From NCBI RefSeq assembly GCF_023195755.1, contig NZ_CP096203.1, positions 1,798,001 through 1,862,000 on the forward strand: a DNA stretch of 64,000 nucleotides. Direction: 5' to 3'. Positions 17,134 to 27,140 of the stretch are shown piece after piece. Origin of the DNA: Chryseobacterium nepalense (GTDB lineage: Bacteria; Bacteroidota; Bacteroidia; Flavobacteriales; Weeksellaceae). The position numbers and the translations under genes were made by a program. Each line of letters begins with the position of its first letter. The first letter of the stretch is position 1. The notes beneath the pieces are model-generated. The model saw only the letters and a program-made list of their open reading frames with translations, made no database searches and was not told the origin of the DNA.

Positions 17134-18969
17134 ATGAAAAAAAATACATTTTTAATAATCGTTTTTTCCATTGCAGGACTTTTATCTTTTAATTCCTGCG
17201 AAGAATATCTGGACGTAGAAAGCTTATCCAATACTGCTGAAAAACAACAGTTTGATTCAGTTTCTGACACCTTCTCTGCATTGGTAGGAGTGTATAACAG
17301 CACAATGGGTGACAATACATACGGACAGAGAATGAATCTTATCCTTTCGCAATCGGGAGATGATATGAGAACTTCAGGAGATTACAATGCCAATGACAGG
17401 AGAGGCGTTAGCTGCTTCGGTGCCATTCCTACCAATACTGAACTTCTTAGACCTTTTCTGGATACCTATGCCGGTATTGAAAGAGCGAATCTCGTCATCA
17501 AAAATATTCCGCTTTCTCCGGTTTTCCAGACAGGTTCTGAAGCGGATAAAAAAATGATGAACAGGTATCTGGGGGAAGCCCTTACTTTAAGAGCACACTT
17601 TTATCATGATCTTATTAAAAACTGGGGTGACGTTCCTTTTCAGGATGTTCCTTCTGCAGATCTTCCCGATCTTTATCTGGCTAAAACAGACAGAGATATC
17701 ATTTATGATAAAATTCTGGATGACTTATTAAAAGCGGAAAGCCTCGTGCCATGGAGATCAGAAGGAGGTACTACTCCACAAAGAATTTCGAAGGCTGCCG
17801 TAAAAGGTTTAAGAGCGAGAATCGCATTAGCAAGAGCGGGATATTCGTTGAGAAGAAATCCACAGATGATGATGCAGGGATCTAATCCTCAAAAATATTA
17901 TCAGATTGCTTATGACGAATGTAAAGACATCATCAATTCCGGGCAGCACCAGCTTAATCCAAGCTATGAAGGATTATTCAGATCACTGCATACCAACAGT
18001 CCGGATACCACCAATGAAATCATTTATGCAATCGGAGCTTTCGGAGGGAACTCAAGAACAGACAGTAAAATCGGATATTATAATGGTTTAAGACATGATG
18101 ACACAGACTGGAAATCTTCAGGAGGGATCAATGCCATTCCGGTTTATTTTTATGAGTTTACCAAATATGATGTAAGAAGAGATGTTAATATTGCTATTTT
18201 CAGGGTAAGTACTTCAAAACAGGAAGAACTCCAGACATCAATCAACTGGAACGACGGTAAATTCAGAAAATCGTGGACTTCCATCACGGGAACTTCCCAA
18301 AACCTGGGAATCGACTGGCCTCTGTTACGATATTCCGATATTCTTCTCATGTTTGCGGAAGCCGATAATGAGCTGCATAACGGTCCGTCCCAGGAAGCTA
18401 TCAATGCTGTGATGGCCGTAAGACAAAGAGCTTATGCAGGAAATTTAGGCCAGGTTGGAACCATTCCTACAGACAAGCCCGGATTTTTTAATTATATCGT
18501 AAAAGAAAGAATGCTGGAATTCGGAGGTGAAGGATTAAGAAAATACGATCTCATCCGTTGGAATCTTCTGGAAACAAAAATCAATGAAACCAGACAGAAA
18601 CTTACCCAGTTTATGAACGGAACGGGAGCTTACACCAACGTACCGGAATATATTTTCTATAAAAAACCTGCTAGCGGCGTTGCCAATTATGCACCTGCAA
18701 AAACAGCACAGCAGAATGTTCTGGATATTGATTTCTATCTCAACGGAATTGCAAAAGCCGATGTATTCTACAGTCCTAACCAAAGTGTTGCAACACCATC
18801 AGGATATACAAAAGTAAACTGGAGGCTGGCCATGACACAATCCTACATCAGCGGAGATCCCGTGAAAAGTTATGCTTATTATTTCCAGCCGAACAGGAAG
18901 GAACTTCTGCCCATTGCAGCAGATGTAATCAACTCCAATTATAATCTTACACAGGATTACGGATATTAG
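17134..18969 (+). CDS. SusD/RagB-type outer-membrane lipoprotein
   Basis: Surface glycan-binding lid of the SusCD pair. With ATG 17134 the 611-residue product starts MKKNTFLIIVFSIAGLLSF and has the lipobox cysteine at C22 (FNSC); a longer frame starting at 17068 inside susC would bury this signal and is rejected. TPR-like helical SusD landmarks are ALTLRAHFYHDLIKNWGDVP near residue 150, and the C-terminal RagB region with LRYSDILLMFAEA and GGEGLRKYDLIRWN. An mRNA hairpin at 18994-19028 follows it. Confidence 0.93.
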   Translation: MKKNTFLIIVFSIAGLLSFNSCEEYLDVESLSNTAEKQQFDSVSDTFSALVGVYNSTMGDNTYGQRMNLILSQSGDDMRTSGDYNANDRRGVSCFGAIPTNTELLRPFLDTYAGIERANLVIKNIPLSPVFQTGSEADKKMMNRYLGEALTLRAHFYHDLIKNWGDVPFQDVPSADLPDLYLAKTDRDIIYDKILDDLLKAESLVPWRSEGGTTPQRISKAAVKGLRARIALARAGYSLRRNPQMMMQGSNPQKYYQIAYDECKDIINSGQHQLNPSYEGLFRSLHTNSPDTTNEIIYAIGAFGGNSRTDSKIGYYNGLRHDDTDWKSSGGINAIPVYFYEFTKYDVRRDVNIAIFRVSTSKQEELQTSINWNDGKFRKSWTSITGTSQNLGIDWPLLRYSDILLMFAEADNELHNGPSQEAINAVMAVRQRAYAGNLGQVGTIPTDKPGFFNYIVKERMLEFGGEGLRKYDLIRWNLLETKINETRQKLTQFMNGTGAYTNVPEYIFYKKPASGVANYAPAKTAQQNVLDIDFYLNGIAKADVFYSPNQSVATPSGYTKVNWRLAMTQSYISGDPVKSYAYYFQPNRKELLPIAADVINSNYNLTQDYGY

Positions 18970-18993
18970 AAAAAGTTTCACATTCATATCAGA

Positions 18994-19028
18994 AATACAG
19001 GCTTCTGCCAAAAGCGGAAGTCTGTATT
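18994..19028 (+). promoter_or_regulatory. stem-loop between susD and the enzyme genes
   Basis: AATACAGGCTTC (18994-19005) pairs with GAAGTCTGTATT (19017-19028) over 12 positions including one G-U pair, loop 11 bases. Only a short T stretch follows, so termination would be partial. A stable structure here could let susCD mRNA accumulate above the downstream enzyme mRNA. Confidence 0.5.
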
Positions 19029-19046
19029 TTAACTAAAAATGATTTA

Positions 19047-20069
19047 ATGAAAAACTCCCCATTTTTTAAAAATCTGAAAGTATTTTTAATGATTCTCACA
19101 GCAATATTTAATTTTCTTTCTTTTAAAACTGCCGACCGACTGATCGTGGTTTCAAAAGACGGAAAAGGTAATTTTACTACCATTCAAAAAGCTGTGGATG
19201 CCATTGAAAACAATTCTTCCCGGAGAACAAAAATCATTATTAAAAAAGGAATTTATGAAGAAAAAATCATCATTCCTGAAACGAAAGGAGAAATTATTTT
19301 AGAAGGAGAAAATCCTAAAAATACTTTAATAACCTTTAATGATTTTGCCTCTAAAAAAAATCAGGAAGGAAAAGATATCGGAACCACAGGTTCTGCTACC
19401 CTTTTTATATATGCCGACGATTTCACAGCCAAAAATATCTCGTTTGAAAACAGTTCCGGAAAAGTGGGACAAGCTGTAGCAGTTTTAACAGCAGGTGACA
19501 GAATTGCTTTTGAAAACTGCAGGTTCCTCGGAAATCAGGACACCTTATATTTAAAAGGAGCACAGGATCTTGAAGATAAAACCCAACCTTCAAGAAATTA
19601 TTTTAAAAATTGCTATATCGAAGGAACAACTGACTATATCTTCGGAGCAGGGACCGCTGTTTTTGAAACCTGCATGATCTATTCCAAAGAAACCGCAAGC
19701 TATATAACTGCAGCGTCTACCCCAAAGGAAAACAGCTTCGGGTTCGTATTTATTAATTGTAACATTGCAGGCAATGCAAAAGAACATTCCGTATACCTCG
19801 GAAGACCATGGAGACCTTTCGCCAAAACGGTTTATATCAACTGTATGCTCAATTCAACGATAAAACCTGAAGGATGGCACAACTGGAATAAACCGGATGC
19901 CGAAAAAACGGCTTTTTACGCAGAATATGATTCAAAAGGTCCAGGAGCTAATCATGTCTCAAGAGTCAGCTGGTCACATCAGCTCACCCAGACCGAAGCA
20001 AAAGAATATACCCCAGGCAATATCCTAAAAGGAAAAGATAACTGGAATTTCAAAAAAAATTTAAAATAA
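19047..20069 (+). CDS. pectinesterase, CE8 (first copy)
   Basis: Demethylates polygalacturonate so that lyases and GH28 can act. The 340-residue beta-helix protein has a signal-like N-terminus (hydrophobic 11-27), then the CE8 motifs in order: GQAVA with Q142, GNQDTLY with Q164 and acid/base D165, GTTDYIFG with nucleophile D196, and LGRPWRP with R253 and W255. All catalytic residues are kept. Starts 77 bases after susD, probably in the same operon. Compare the second CE8 gene at 28230. Confidence 0.93.
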   Translation: MKNSPFFKNLKVFLMILTAIFNFLSFKTADRLIVVSKDGKGNFTTIQKAVDAIENNSSRRTKIIIKKGIYEEKIIIPETKGEIILEGENPKNTLITFNDFASKKNQEGKDIGTTGSATLFIYADDFTAKNISFENSSGKVGQAVAVLTAGDRIAFENCRFLGNQDTLYLKGAQDLEDKTQPSRNYFKNCYIEGTTDYIFGAGTAVFETCMIYSKETASYITAASTPKENSFGFVFINCNIAGNAKEHSVYLGRPWRPFAKTVYINCMLNSTIKPEGWHNWNKPDAEKTAFYAEYDSKGPGANHVSRVSWSHQLTQTEAKEYTPGNILKGKDNWNFKKNLK

Positions 20070-20100
20070 TCCAGCCGCTCATCAGCAAATATGCTCAGTT

Positions 20101-21513
20101 ATGACAAAAAACTTCTGCATACTTTTACTAACAGCTATTTTTTGTGGCATTTCAAATGTTGCTGAAGCCCAGAATGTCATTAGCTTTCCGGGCGCTGAAG
20201 GTTTCGGAAGATACACCACCGGAGGACGCAGCGGTAAAGTTTATTTCGTAACAAAATTAACCGACGACGGCTCCGAAGGAACTTTAAGATATGCCCTGAA
20301 TCAAAAAGGTCCGAGATATATTATTTTCAAAACCGGAGGAACCATTTACCTGGAATCTCCGTTAAAAATACGGGAAGGAAATGTAACCATTGCCGGACAA
20401 ACCGCTCCGGGAGACGGCATCACAGTAGCCAACTACGAAACTTTTGTAGCAGCAGACAACGTCATTATCCGGTATATTCGTTTCAGAATGGGCGATCTGA
20501 AAAACTATGAAGGTGATGCTTTAGGAGCAAGGTTTATTAAAAACTTAATCGTTGACCACTGTTCCATGAGCTGGTCTACCGACGAAACAGTTTCGATCTA
20601 TGCCAATGAAAACACAACGCTTCAATGGTGTATCGTTGCGGAAAGCCTCAGAAATTCAGTACATCAGAAAGGTGCTCACGGATATGGTGGTATTGCAGGC
20701 GGGAAATTTGCGTCTTTTCATCATAATGTTTATGCCCATCATGACAGCAGAAATCCCAGACTGGGAGAATACGCAGGAAGCAAATTTGCTTTAACAGACC
20801 TTACCGACTTCAGAAATAATGTCATTTACAACTGGGGACACAACAGCCTGTATGGCGGCGAAGGAATGAATGTGAATATCGTCAATAATTATTATAAGCC
20901 AGGTCCGGCCACAATGACGAGAAAAAGAATTGCTGCCATCGATAAAAATGAAAAGCCGGAAGCAGAAGTGTATAATATCTGGGGAAAATACTATATAAAT
21001 GGAAATGTGATGGAAGGCATTCCGGAAGTCACCGAAGACAACTGGACAGAAGGCGTATTCAGCCAGATGAACCGTTACAACTTAACAGACGAAGACAAAA
21101 ATACAATCAGAATAATCCGTCCACATAATATATCGAATAATGTAAAAACCCACTCTTCAAAAGAAGCTTATGACAGGATCTTGAAAATTGGAGGATCGAG
21201 TCTTGTAAGAGATATCATTGATCTTCAGATTTTAAAAGATATTAAAAACGGAAGTTTTACACATCAGGGTTCAAAAGGAAGTACAAACGGAATTATAGAT
21301 TCCCAGAAAGATGCAGGCGGATTTCCGGATCTGAAAACCGGACAGCCGATTATTGATTCAGATATGGACGGAATGCCCGATGAATGGGAAATCAGAAACA
21401 AACTGGATCCCAAAACATACAATGCCAACGGAAGAGATTTAGATAAAAACTACGATAACATTGAAATGTATTTTAATGATATTGTACAAAGCATAACCGA
21501 AGCACAAAATTAA
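20101..21513 (+). CDS. pectate lyase, PL1 family
   Basis: Secreted beta-elimination enzyme producing 4,5-unsaturated oligogalacturonides. Signal peptide to about residue 23 (NVAEAQ), then ISFPGAEGFGRYTTGG at the start of the right-handed beta-helix. Calcium-side acidic residues D152 (LIVDHCSMSW) and D161, and the catalytic arginine region RNPRLG (217-222), are present. Near the C-terminus DSDMDGMPDEWE is a calcium-loop-like sequence of the thrombospondin type 3 kind. At 470 residues it is longer than the other PL1 enzyme of the window (369). It follows the CE8 gene after 31 bases. Confidence 0.88.
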   Translation: MTKNFCILLLTAIFCGISNVAEAQNVISFPGAEGFGRYTTGGRSGKVYFVTKLTDDGSEGTLRYALNQKGPRYIIFKTGGTIYLESPLKIREGNVTIAGQTAPGDGITVANYETFVAADNVIIRYIRFRMGDLKNYEGDALGARFIKNLIVDHCSMSWSTDETVSIYANENTTLQWCIVAESLRNSVHQKGAHGYGGIAGGKFASFHHNVYAHHDSRNPRLGEYAGSKFALTDLTDFRNNVIYNWGHNSLYGGEGMNVNIVNNYYKPGPATMTRKRIAAIDKNEKPEAEVYNIWGKYYINGNVMEGIPEVTEDNWTEGVFSQMNRYNLTDEDKNTIRIIRPHNISNNVKTHSSKEAYDRILKIGGSSLVRDIIDLQILKDIKNGSFTHQGSKGSTNGIIDSQKDAGGFPDLKTGQPIIDSDMDGMPDEWEIRNKLDPKTYNANGRDLDKNYDNIEMYFNDIVQSITEAQN

Positions 21514-21559
21514 TGTCCATAAAAACTAAAGTGTAATCAATTTAAAATATTAAAAAAGA

Positions 21560-22813
21560 ATGAATTTTATTCAGAATCATATTAAAATTTACGCCATTAC
21601 CGCTTTATGTTCAGGAATTTTCTTCTCATGCGCTCAAAAAGCCTTACACAATTCCGGTGAAGCAAAAACAGTAACCACAACAGAAAAAATCCCGGTTGAT
21701 CTTCCGTGGTCACAGCGAATGCTTCTTTCCGAAATGAAAAGATTTCCCGAAGCCTGGATGCTTGATTATAACAAAACTCCGAAATGGAGCTATCCTACCG
21801 CTATCGTCCTGGAAGGTGCCGAAAGAATATTTGAAAAAACCGGCAATCAAGAATATTATCAATACATTTCTACGTTTGGAGAAACCATGATAAAAGAAGA
21901 CGGAAGTATTCTTTCATACGATCTTTCAAAATACAATATCGACATGCTGAACTGCGGCAACGTTCTTTTGTATTTATACCAGAAAGAAAAGAAAGAGAAA
22001 TATCTGACAGCATTACAGACCCTCCGTTCTCAGATTGACGGACAGCCGAGAACTTCAGAAGGAGGCTTCTGGCACAAAAAAATTTACCCTAATCAGATGT
22101 GGCTGGATGGATTGTACATGGGTGAGCCATTCTATGCTCATTATACCAACATATTCAGCAAAGGTGCGGATGCAGAAAAAGCGTATAACGACATCGTGAA
22201 TCAGTTTGATCTTATCCAGAAACATCTGCTCGACAAAAAAACAGGGCTACTCTATCATGCATGGGATGAAAGCAGAGAACAACAGTGGGCCGATAAGAAA
22301 ACCGGACTTTCCCCGAACTTCTGGTCCAGAGCAATGGGTTGGTACGGTATGGCAATCGTTGATGTATTAGATTACCTTCCACAAAATCATCCCGGAAGAG
22401 TAAGATTGCTTTCTTATTTAAAATCATATTGTGACGCTGTCATTAAAGTTCAGGATCGCGAAACAGGATTGTGGTATCAGGTTTTGGATAAAGGCGGCGA
22501 AAAAGGAAATTATCTGGAAGCTACCGGTTCATCCATGTTTGTTTACACCATGATGAAATCCGTTAACAAAAATTATCTTCCGAAATCCTATAAAAAATTT
22601 GCTAAAAAAGGGTACGAAGGCATTCTTAAAAATTTAATTACTGTCGATGAAAACGGAATGGTAAATCTAAACAGATGCTGCGCCGTTGCCGGTCTTGGAG
22701 GAAATCCATACCGAAGCGGTTCCTACGAATATTATATTAACGAAGAAATCCGGTCCAACGATCCGAAAGGAACCGGACCATTCATTCTGGCAAGTCTGGA
22801 ATTTGAAAAGTAA
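21560..22813 (+). CDS. unsaturated glucuronyl/galacturonyl hydrolase, GH105
   Basis: Releases the 4,5-unsaturated uronate from the non-reducing end of lyase products, feeding KdgF/KduI. The 417-residue protein is a likely lipoprotein (FFSC, C24) with the (alpha/alpha)6 barrel pattern of YteR/YesR; the catalytic aspartate is D183 in MWLDGLYMG. Further landmarks are WSRAMGWYGMA and EATGSSMFVY. Its products would be unsaturated galacturonate or the rhamnose-linked version; specificity is not readable. Position directly after the PL1 gene fits. Confidence 0.9.
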   Translation: MNFIQNHIKIYAITALCSGIFFSCAQKALHNSGEAKTVTTTEKIPVDLPWSQRMLLSEMKRFPEAWMLDYNKTPKWSYPTAIVLEGAERIFEKTGNQEYYQYISTFGETMIKEDGSILSYDLSKYNIDMLNCGNVLLYLYQKEKKEKYLTALQTLRSQIDGQPRTSEGGFWHKKIYPNQMWLDGLYMGEPFYAHYTNIFSKGADAEKAYNDIVNQFDLIQKHLLDKKTGLLYHAWDESREQQWADKKTGLSPNFWSRAMGWYGMAIVDVLDYLPQNHPGRVRLLSYLKSYCDAVIKVQDRETGLWYQVLDKGGEKGNYLEATGSSMFVYTMMKSVNKNYLPKSYKKFAKKGYEGILKNLITVDENGMVNLNRCCAVAGLGGNPYRSGSYEYYINEEIRSNDPKGTGPFILASLEFEK

Positions 22814-22867
22814 TTTGTTAAACAGTTTGCGCTCCCTGTGTTAAATAAAGACAGATTAAATCTGATT

Positions 22868-24511
22868 ATGAAGACAAAAAAAATTTTAAATATACTTTCA
22901 GTCACTGTTTTTTCGATAGCATCGAATTATCTGAATGCACAGGAAAAAAAATATGTTTCCGAAGTGTGGACGGCTGATCTGGGAAAAAACTATAAAAACC
23001 CTATTCTCCACGCAGATTACTCAGATCCGGATGTAATTCGTGTCGGTAACGATTACTATATGACCGCTTCAAGCTTTAACGAAGCCCCAGGATTACCCAT
23101 TCTTCATTCCAAGGATATGGTCAACTGGAATCTGGTCAATTATGCCGTTGAAGATGTTTTGCCCGCCAAACATTTCTCCGTTCCGAAAAGAGGCGACGGA
23201 ATCTGGGCACCAAGCATGCGTTTTCATAAAGGTGAATTTTATATTTACTGGGGTGACCCGGATTTCGGGATTTACATGGTTAAAACCAAAGATCCGCTGA
23301 AAAAATGGGAAAAACCTGTTTTAGTTATGGAAGGAAAAGGCCTGATTGACGCCTGTCCGTTCTGGGACGAAGATGGCAATGCTTATCTGGTTCACGGATG
23401 GGCGGGAAGCCGTGCCGGAGTGAAAAGCATATTAACCTTAAATACTATGAATCCGGAAGGAACAAAAGTTTTGGACAAAGGCATTCATATCTTTGACGGC
23501 CACGACAAGCACCCAACCGTAGAAGGTCCGAAAATGTACAAAAGAAACGGTTATTACTATGTTTTTGCTCCGGCCGGCGGGGTGGCTACAGGTTGGCAGC
23601 TGGTACTACGGTCGAAAAATATTTATGGTCCTTACGAAGAAAAAATTGTTCTTGAACAGGGATCTTCAAAAATCAACGGGCCTCATCAGGGAGCCTGGGT
23701 AGATACGCCTTCCGGAGAAGATTGGTTTTATCATTTTCAGGATGTGGACACCTATGGAAGAATTATTCATCTCCAGCCGATGAAATGGGAAAAAGACTGG
23801 CCTGCAATCGGAAAAGACACCAATAAAAATGGAATCGGAGAACCTGTTTTAACCTATAAAAAACCAAATGTAGGGCAATCTTATCCTATTGTTACTCCTT
23901 CGGAAACAGATGAATTTGATGGTGAAAAATTAGGTCTGCAATGGCAATGGAGCGCCAATGAAAACATTGTGTGGTCTTCAAAACTGCCGGGACAGAAATT
24001 TTTAAGATTATTTTCCATAAAAGTTCCCGAAGGAGAAAAAAATCTCTGGAATGTCCCGAATTTATTAACCCAGAAATTCCCGGCTCCAAATTTTACAGCA
24101 TCAACGAAAGTAAAACTAATTCCTGAAGAAGCTAAAGAAGGAAAAACTGCAGGATTATTGATTATGGGAACCGATCATGCTTCCCTTGTTATCACCAATA
24201 AACCGGACGGATTTTACATCCAACTGAGAAAAGCTGAAAAAGCAGAGAAAGGCGGCGAGGAAAAAATTTTAGATGAAACAAAGTTAAACGGAAACGAAGC
24301 CTATTTAAAAGTACATGTGAGCGAACCGAATGGTTTATGCCAGTTCAGCTATAGTGAAAACGGAAAAAGCTTTACAAAAATAGGAGAAGTTTTTCAGGCA
24401 AAACCCGGAAAATGGATCGGTGCAAAAGTCGGTTTGTACAGCTTAAGTAGCGCTAAGGCACCACGCGGCGGCTATGCCGATTTCGACTGGTTCAGAATAA
24501 CTAAAAATTAA
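22868..24511 (+). CDS. glycoside hydrolase family 43 (xylosidase/arabinofuranosidase type)
   Basis: Expected to remove arabinose or xylose side groups from pectin. Five-bladed propeller N-half: NPILHADYSDPDVIRVG carries the catalytic-base aspartate after ADYSDPD, DACPFWDEDG the second acid region, and VEGPKMYKR the glutamate. The second half (from about residue 350, EFDGEKLGLQWQW) is the concanavalin-like C-terminal domain common in GH43 xylosidases. Start chosen at ATG 22868, which gives the signal peptide MKTKKILNILSVTVFSIASN; an in-frame start ten codons upstream would spoil it. Confidence 0.88.
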   Translation: MKTKKILNILSVTVFSIASNYLNAQEKKYVSEVWTADLGKNYKNPILHADYSDPDVIRVGNDYYMTASSFNEAPGLPILHSKDMVNWNLVNYAVEDVLPAKHFSVPKRGDGIWAPSMRFHKGEFYIYWGDPDFGIYMVKTKDPLKKWEKPVLVMEGKGLIDACPFWDEDGNAYLVHGWAGSRAGVKSILTLNTMNPEGTKVLDKGIHIFDGHDKHPTVEGPKMYKRNGYYYVFAPAGGVATGWQLVLRSKNIYGPYEEKIVLEQGSSKINGPHQGAWVDTPSGEDWFYHFQDVDTYGRIIHLQPMKWEKDWPAIGKDTNKNGIGEPVLTYKKPNVGQSYPIVTPSETDEFDGEKLGLQWQWSANENIVWSSKLPGQKFLRLFSIKVPEGEKNLWNVPNLLTQKFPAPNFTASTKVKLIPEEAKEGKTAGLLIMGTDHASLVITNKPDGFYIQLRKAEKAEKGGEEKILDETKLNGNEAYLKVHVSEPNGLCQFSYSENGKSFTKIGEVFQAKPGKWIGAKVGLYSLSSAKAPRGGYADFDWFRITKN

Positions 24512-24593
24512 AATTGTTAAATCGCACTGGAAATTTGTCGAAAAATCTTTGATTTTGCGCCTTTGGATTTACAATATAAATATTTTATAATAA

Positions 24594-25439
24594 ATGAATA
24601 ACAAAATTTTTTATATAGTTTCATTTTTATTAGTCGTTTTGCTGTTGTCAGGATGCAGTTCACAGAGCAGCGTTCAGAAAACAACGGCAAAACGCGATAA
24701 AAAAGTTACCCATATTTACCTCATCGGCGATTCTACCATGGCAGATTATACGGGAGATTATGAACCGGGAAAAGATTATATGAAAGTACGCTATCCGATT
24801 ACCGGTTGGGGGCAGGTTTTTCAGCCCTTCTTCGTAAAAGACAACTTGGTGAGTTTGAAGCCCGGTATTACAGCAGATTCTGTGGCAGTGATCGACAGGG
24901 CGCATGGCGGAAGAAGCACAAGAACTTTTTTTCAGGAAGGAAGATGGAGATATGTCTATGAACACCTGAAACCCGGAGATTATGTCCTAATGCAGTTTGG
25001 TCACAACGACAGTTCGGAAAAGCATACGGAGCGATATGTAAATATTGAAGGATATAAAGAATTTTTAAGATTATTTGTTACTCAGACAAAACAAAAAGGG
25101 GCCAATCCCATTATTTTGACACCGGTTGCCAGAAATTATCCGTGGAAGGATGGAAAACTCCAAAATGTTCATGGTGAATACTGGCAGGCTCCGATTGATG
25201 TAGCGATGGAAATGAACGTTCCGTACATCGATTTAAATAAATTATCTATGGAATACTTTACCCGTAAGGGAGAGGATTTCACCACGAATCATTACTTTAT
25301 GAATTTACCTGAAAATACCTATGAAGCTTATCCGAAAGGGCAGAAAGACAATACCCATTTTCAGCCGGAAGGTGCAAAAGCGGTTGCTTCGCTCGTTTAT
25401 CAGGAATTTAAAAAAATAATTACAACTCAAAAAAAATAA
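24594..25439 (+). CDS. rhamnogalacturonan acetylesterase, CE12 (first copy)
   Basis: SGNH-type esterase removing acetyl groups from rhamnogalacturonan or galacturonate. Lipoprotein with LLLSGC (C21). Catalytic blocks: GDSTMA with nucleophile S47, GWGQ (71-74), HGGRSTRTF, GHND (136-139), and D252/H255 in KDNTHF. Block I residues are intact. The gene stops one base before the following GH28 start, so the two are tightly linked. A related, shorter, non-lipoprotein copy is encoded at 29254. Confidence 0.9.
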   Translation: MNNKIFYIVSFLLVVLLLSGCSSQSSVQKTTAKRDKKVTHIYLIGDSTMADYTGDYEPGKDYMKVRYPITGWGQVFQPFFVKDNLVSLKPGITADSVAVIDRAHGGRSTRTFFQEGRWRYVYEHLKPGDYVLMQFGHNDSSEKHTERYVNIEGYKEFLRLFVTQTKQKGANPIILTPVARNYPWKDGKLQNVHGEYWQAPIDVAMEMNVPYIDLNKLSMEYFTRKGEDFTTNHYFMNLPENTYEAYPKGQKDNTHFQPEGAKAVASLVYQEFKKIITTQKK

Positions 25440-25440
25440 A

Positions 25441-27108
25441 ATGAAGAAGTCTTTAAAAATGATCGGTTTGGCGGCAGCCTTACTATTTTCAGGCCAGATA
25501 TCTGCCCAAAACCTGGATATTTATAAAAATATTGAGTTTAAAATGCCTCAGGTAAAGGAAACCTCATTTCCTGCCAATACGGTTTCTATTACCCAGTTCG
25601 GAGGAATTTCCGGAGGCACTGTAAAAAATACGGAGGCTTTCAGAAAAGCTATTGATGAATTAAGCAAAAAAGGCGGCGGTAAATTAGTTGTGCCGAGAGG
25701 AATGTGGCTTACAGGACCGATTGTGCTTAAAAGCAATATTAACCTTCATGTGGAAGAAGGCGCATTCATTATTTTCAGTAAAGATAAAAACGATTATCCT
25801 TTGGTGGACGTAAGCTTTGAAGGGCTAAACACCATTCGCTGCCAGTCTCCTATTTCAGCAAACAATGCGACGAACATCGCCATTACAGGAAAAGGCGTGA
25901 TCGACGGAAGCGGTGACGCATGGAGAGCCATTAAAAAAAGTAAAGTTTCCGAATCTCAATGGAAAGACATCGTAAAATCCGGCGGCGTTCTGTCTGCGGA
26001 CGGCAAAAACTGGTATCCTTCGGAAAGCTATAAAAAAGGACTGGAAAGCAGCTCTAATTTTAATGTTCCGGATAAAATTTCCAAAGATGAATTAATTACC
26101 GTAAAAGATTTTCTCAGACCGGTAATGGTAAGCTTAGTTGGCTGCGACAAAGTCCTGCTGGACGGGCCGACTTTCCAGAATTCTCCGGCATGGAATCTCC
26201 ATCCTCTGATGTGCTCCAATGTTATTCTAAGAAATCTTACGGTCAGGAATCCGTGGTTTTCCCAGAACGGAGACGGTGTAGATTTAGAATCATGTAAAAA
26301 TGTTTTAATTTACGATAATACGTTTGATGTTGGTGATGATGCGATCTGCATCAAATCCGGAAAAGATGAAGACGGAAGAAAAAGAGGAATGCCTACTGAA
26401 AATGTCATTATTAAAAATAATGTGGTGTATCATGGTCACGGAGGGTTTGTGATAGGAAGCGAGATGTCCGGCGGCGCAAGAAATATTCATGTTTCCGATT
26501 GTACTTTTATCGGTACCGATATCGGCCTGCGTTTCAAAACAACCCGAGGAAGAGGCGGAATTGTGGAGAATATTTACATTAAAAATATCGATATGATCAA
26601 CATCCCGACACAGACGATCGGCTTCAATATGTTCTACGAAGGCGCATCTCCTGTGCTGGAAGACGGGCAGACAAAGGAAGAAAACAAGACCCCTGAAAAA
26701 GTTTTTCCGGTAACGGAAAAAACACCGGTATTCAGAAATATTTTCTTTAAAAATATCAATGCCGTGAATTCTGATGAAGCCATAACTTTATTCGGGCTTG
26801 CGGAAATGAACCTTAAAAATATTGTAATTGAAGATTCGCAGTTTGATACCCGGAAAGCATTAACCATTGCAGACGCAGACGGAATTCAACTTAAAAATGT
26901 AAAGCTGAAATATACCGAAGGAACAGGTGCAACAATTTACAACAGTAAAAACATCAACCTTTCAACGGTGAAATTTGAATCAGCAAACAAACCTTACGTA
27001 AAAGTTTTAGGAAATAAAACCGGAGCAGTCCTGCTGCCGAAAGAAATTGGGTCTGACAGGAGTTTACTTTCTGTGGGTGCAGATGTAGCGAAAAATGCAG
27101 TTAAATAA
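25441..27108 (+). CDS. polygalacturonase, GH28
   Basis: Hydrolyses alpha-1,4-galacturonan, releasing galacturonate for UxaC. Signal peptide cleaved after ISAQ. Beta-helix with all GH28 motifs: NGDGVD with D278, DVGDDAI with D299/D300, GHGG with H333, and the RFK site (R364, K366). At 555 residues it is longer than plain fungal enzymes; the insert about 155-225 before the catalytic region and the extra coils at the C-terminus are typical of exo-acting bacterial members. Exo action is inferred, not shown. Confidence 0.91.
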   Translation: MKKSLKMIGLAAALLFSGQISAQNLDIYKNIEFKMPQVKETSFPANTVSITQFGGISGGTVKNTEAFRKAIDELSKKGGGKLVVPRGMWLTGPIVLKSNINLHVEEGAFIIFSKDKNDYPLVDVSFEGLNTIRCQSPISANNATNIAITGKGVIDGSGDAWRAIKKSKVSESQWKDIVKSGGVLSADGKNWYPSESYKKGLESSSNFNVPDKISKDELITVKDFLRPVMVSLVGCDKVLLDGPTFQNSPAWNLHPLMCSNVILRNLTVRNPWFSQNGDGVDLESCKNVLIYDNTFDVGDDAICIKSGKDEDGRKRGMPTENVIIKNNVVYHGHGGFVIGSEMSGGARNIHVSDCTFIGTDIGLRFKTTRGRGGIVENIYIKNIDMINIPTQTIGFNMFYEGASPVLEDGQTKEENKTPEKVFPVTEKTPVFRNIFFKNINAVNSDEAITLFGLAEMNLKNIVIEDSQFDTRKALTIADADGIQLKNVKLKYTEGTGATIYNSKNINLSTVKFESANKPYVKVLGNKTGAVLLPKEIGSDRSLLSVGADVAKNAVK

Positions 27109-27140
27109 TTAATTAAATAGTATAAAAACTCCACAAGCGG

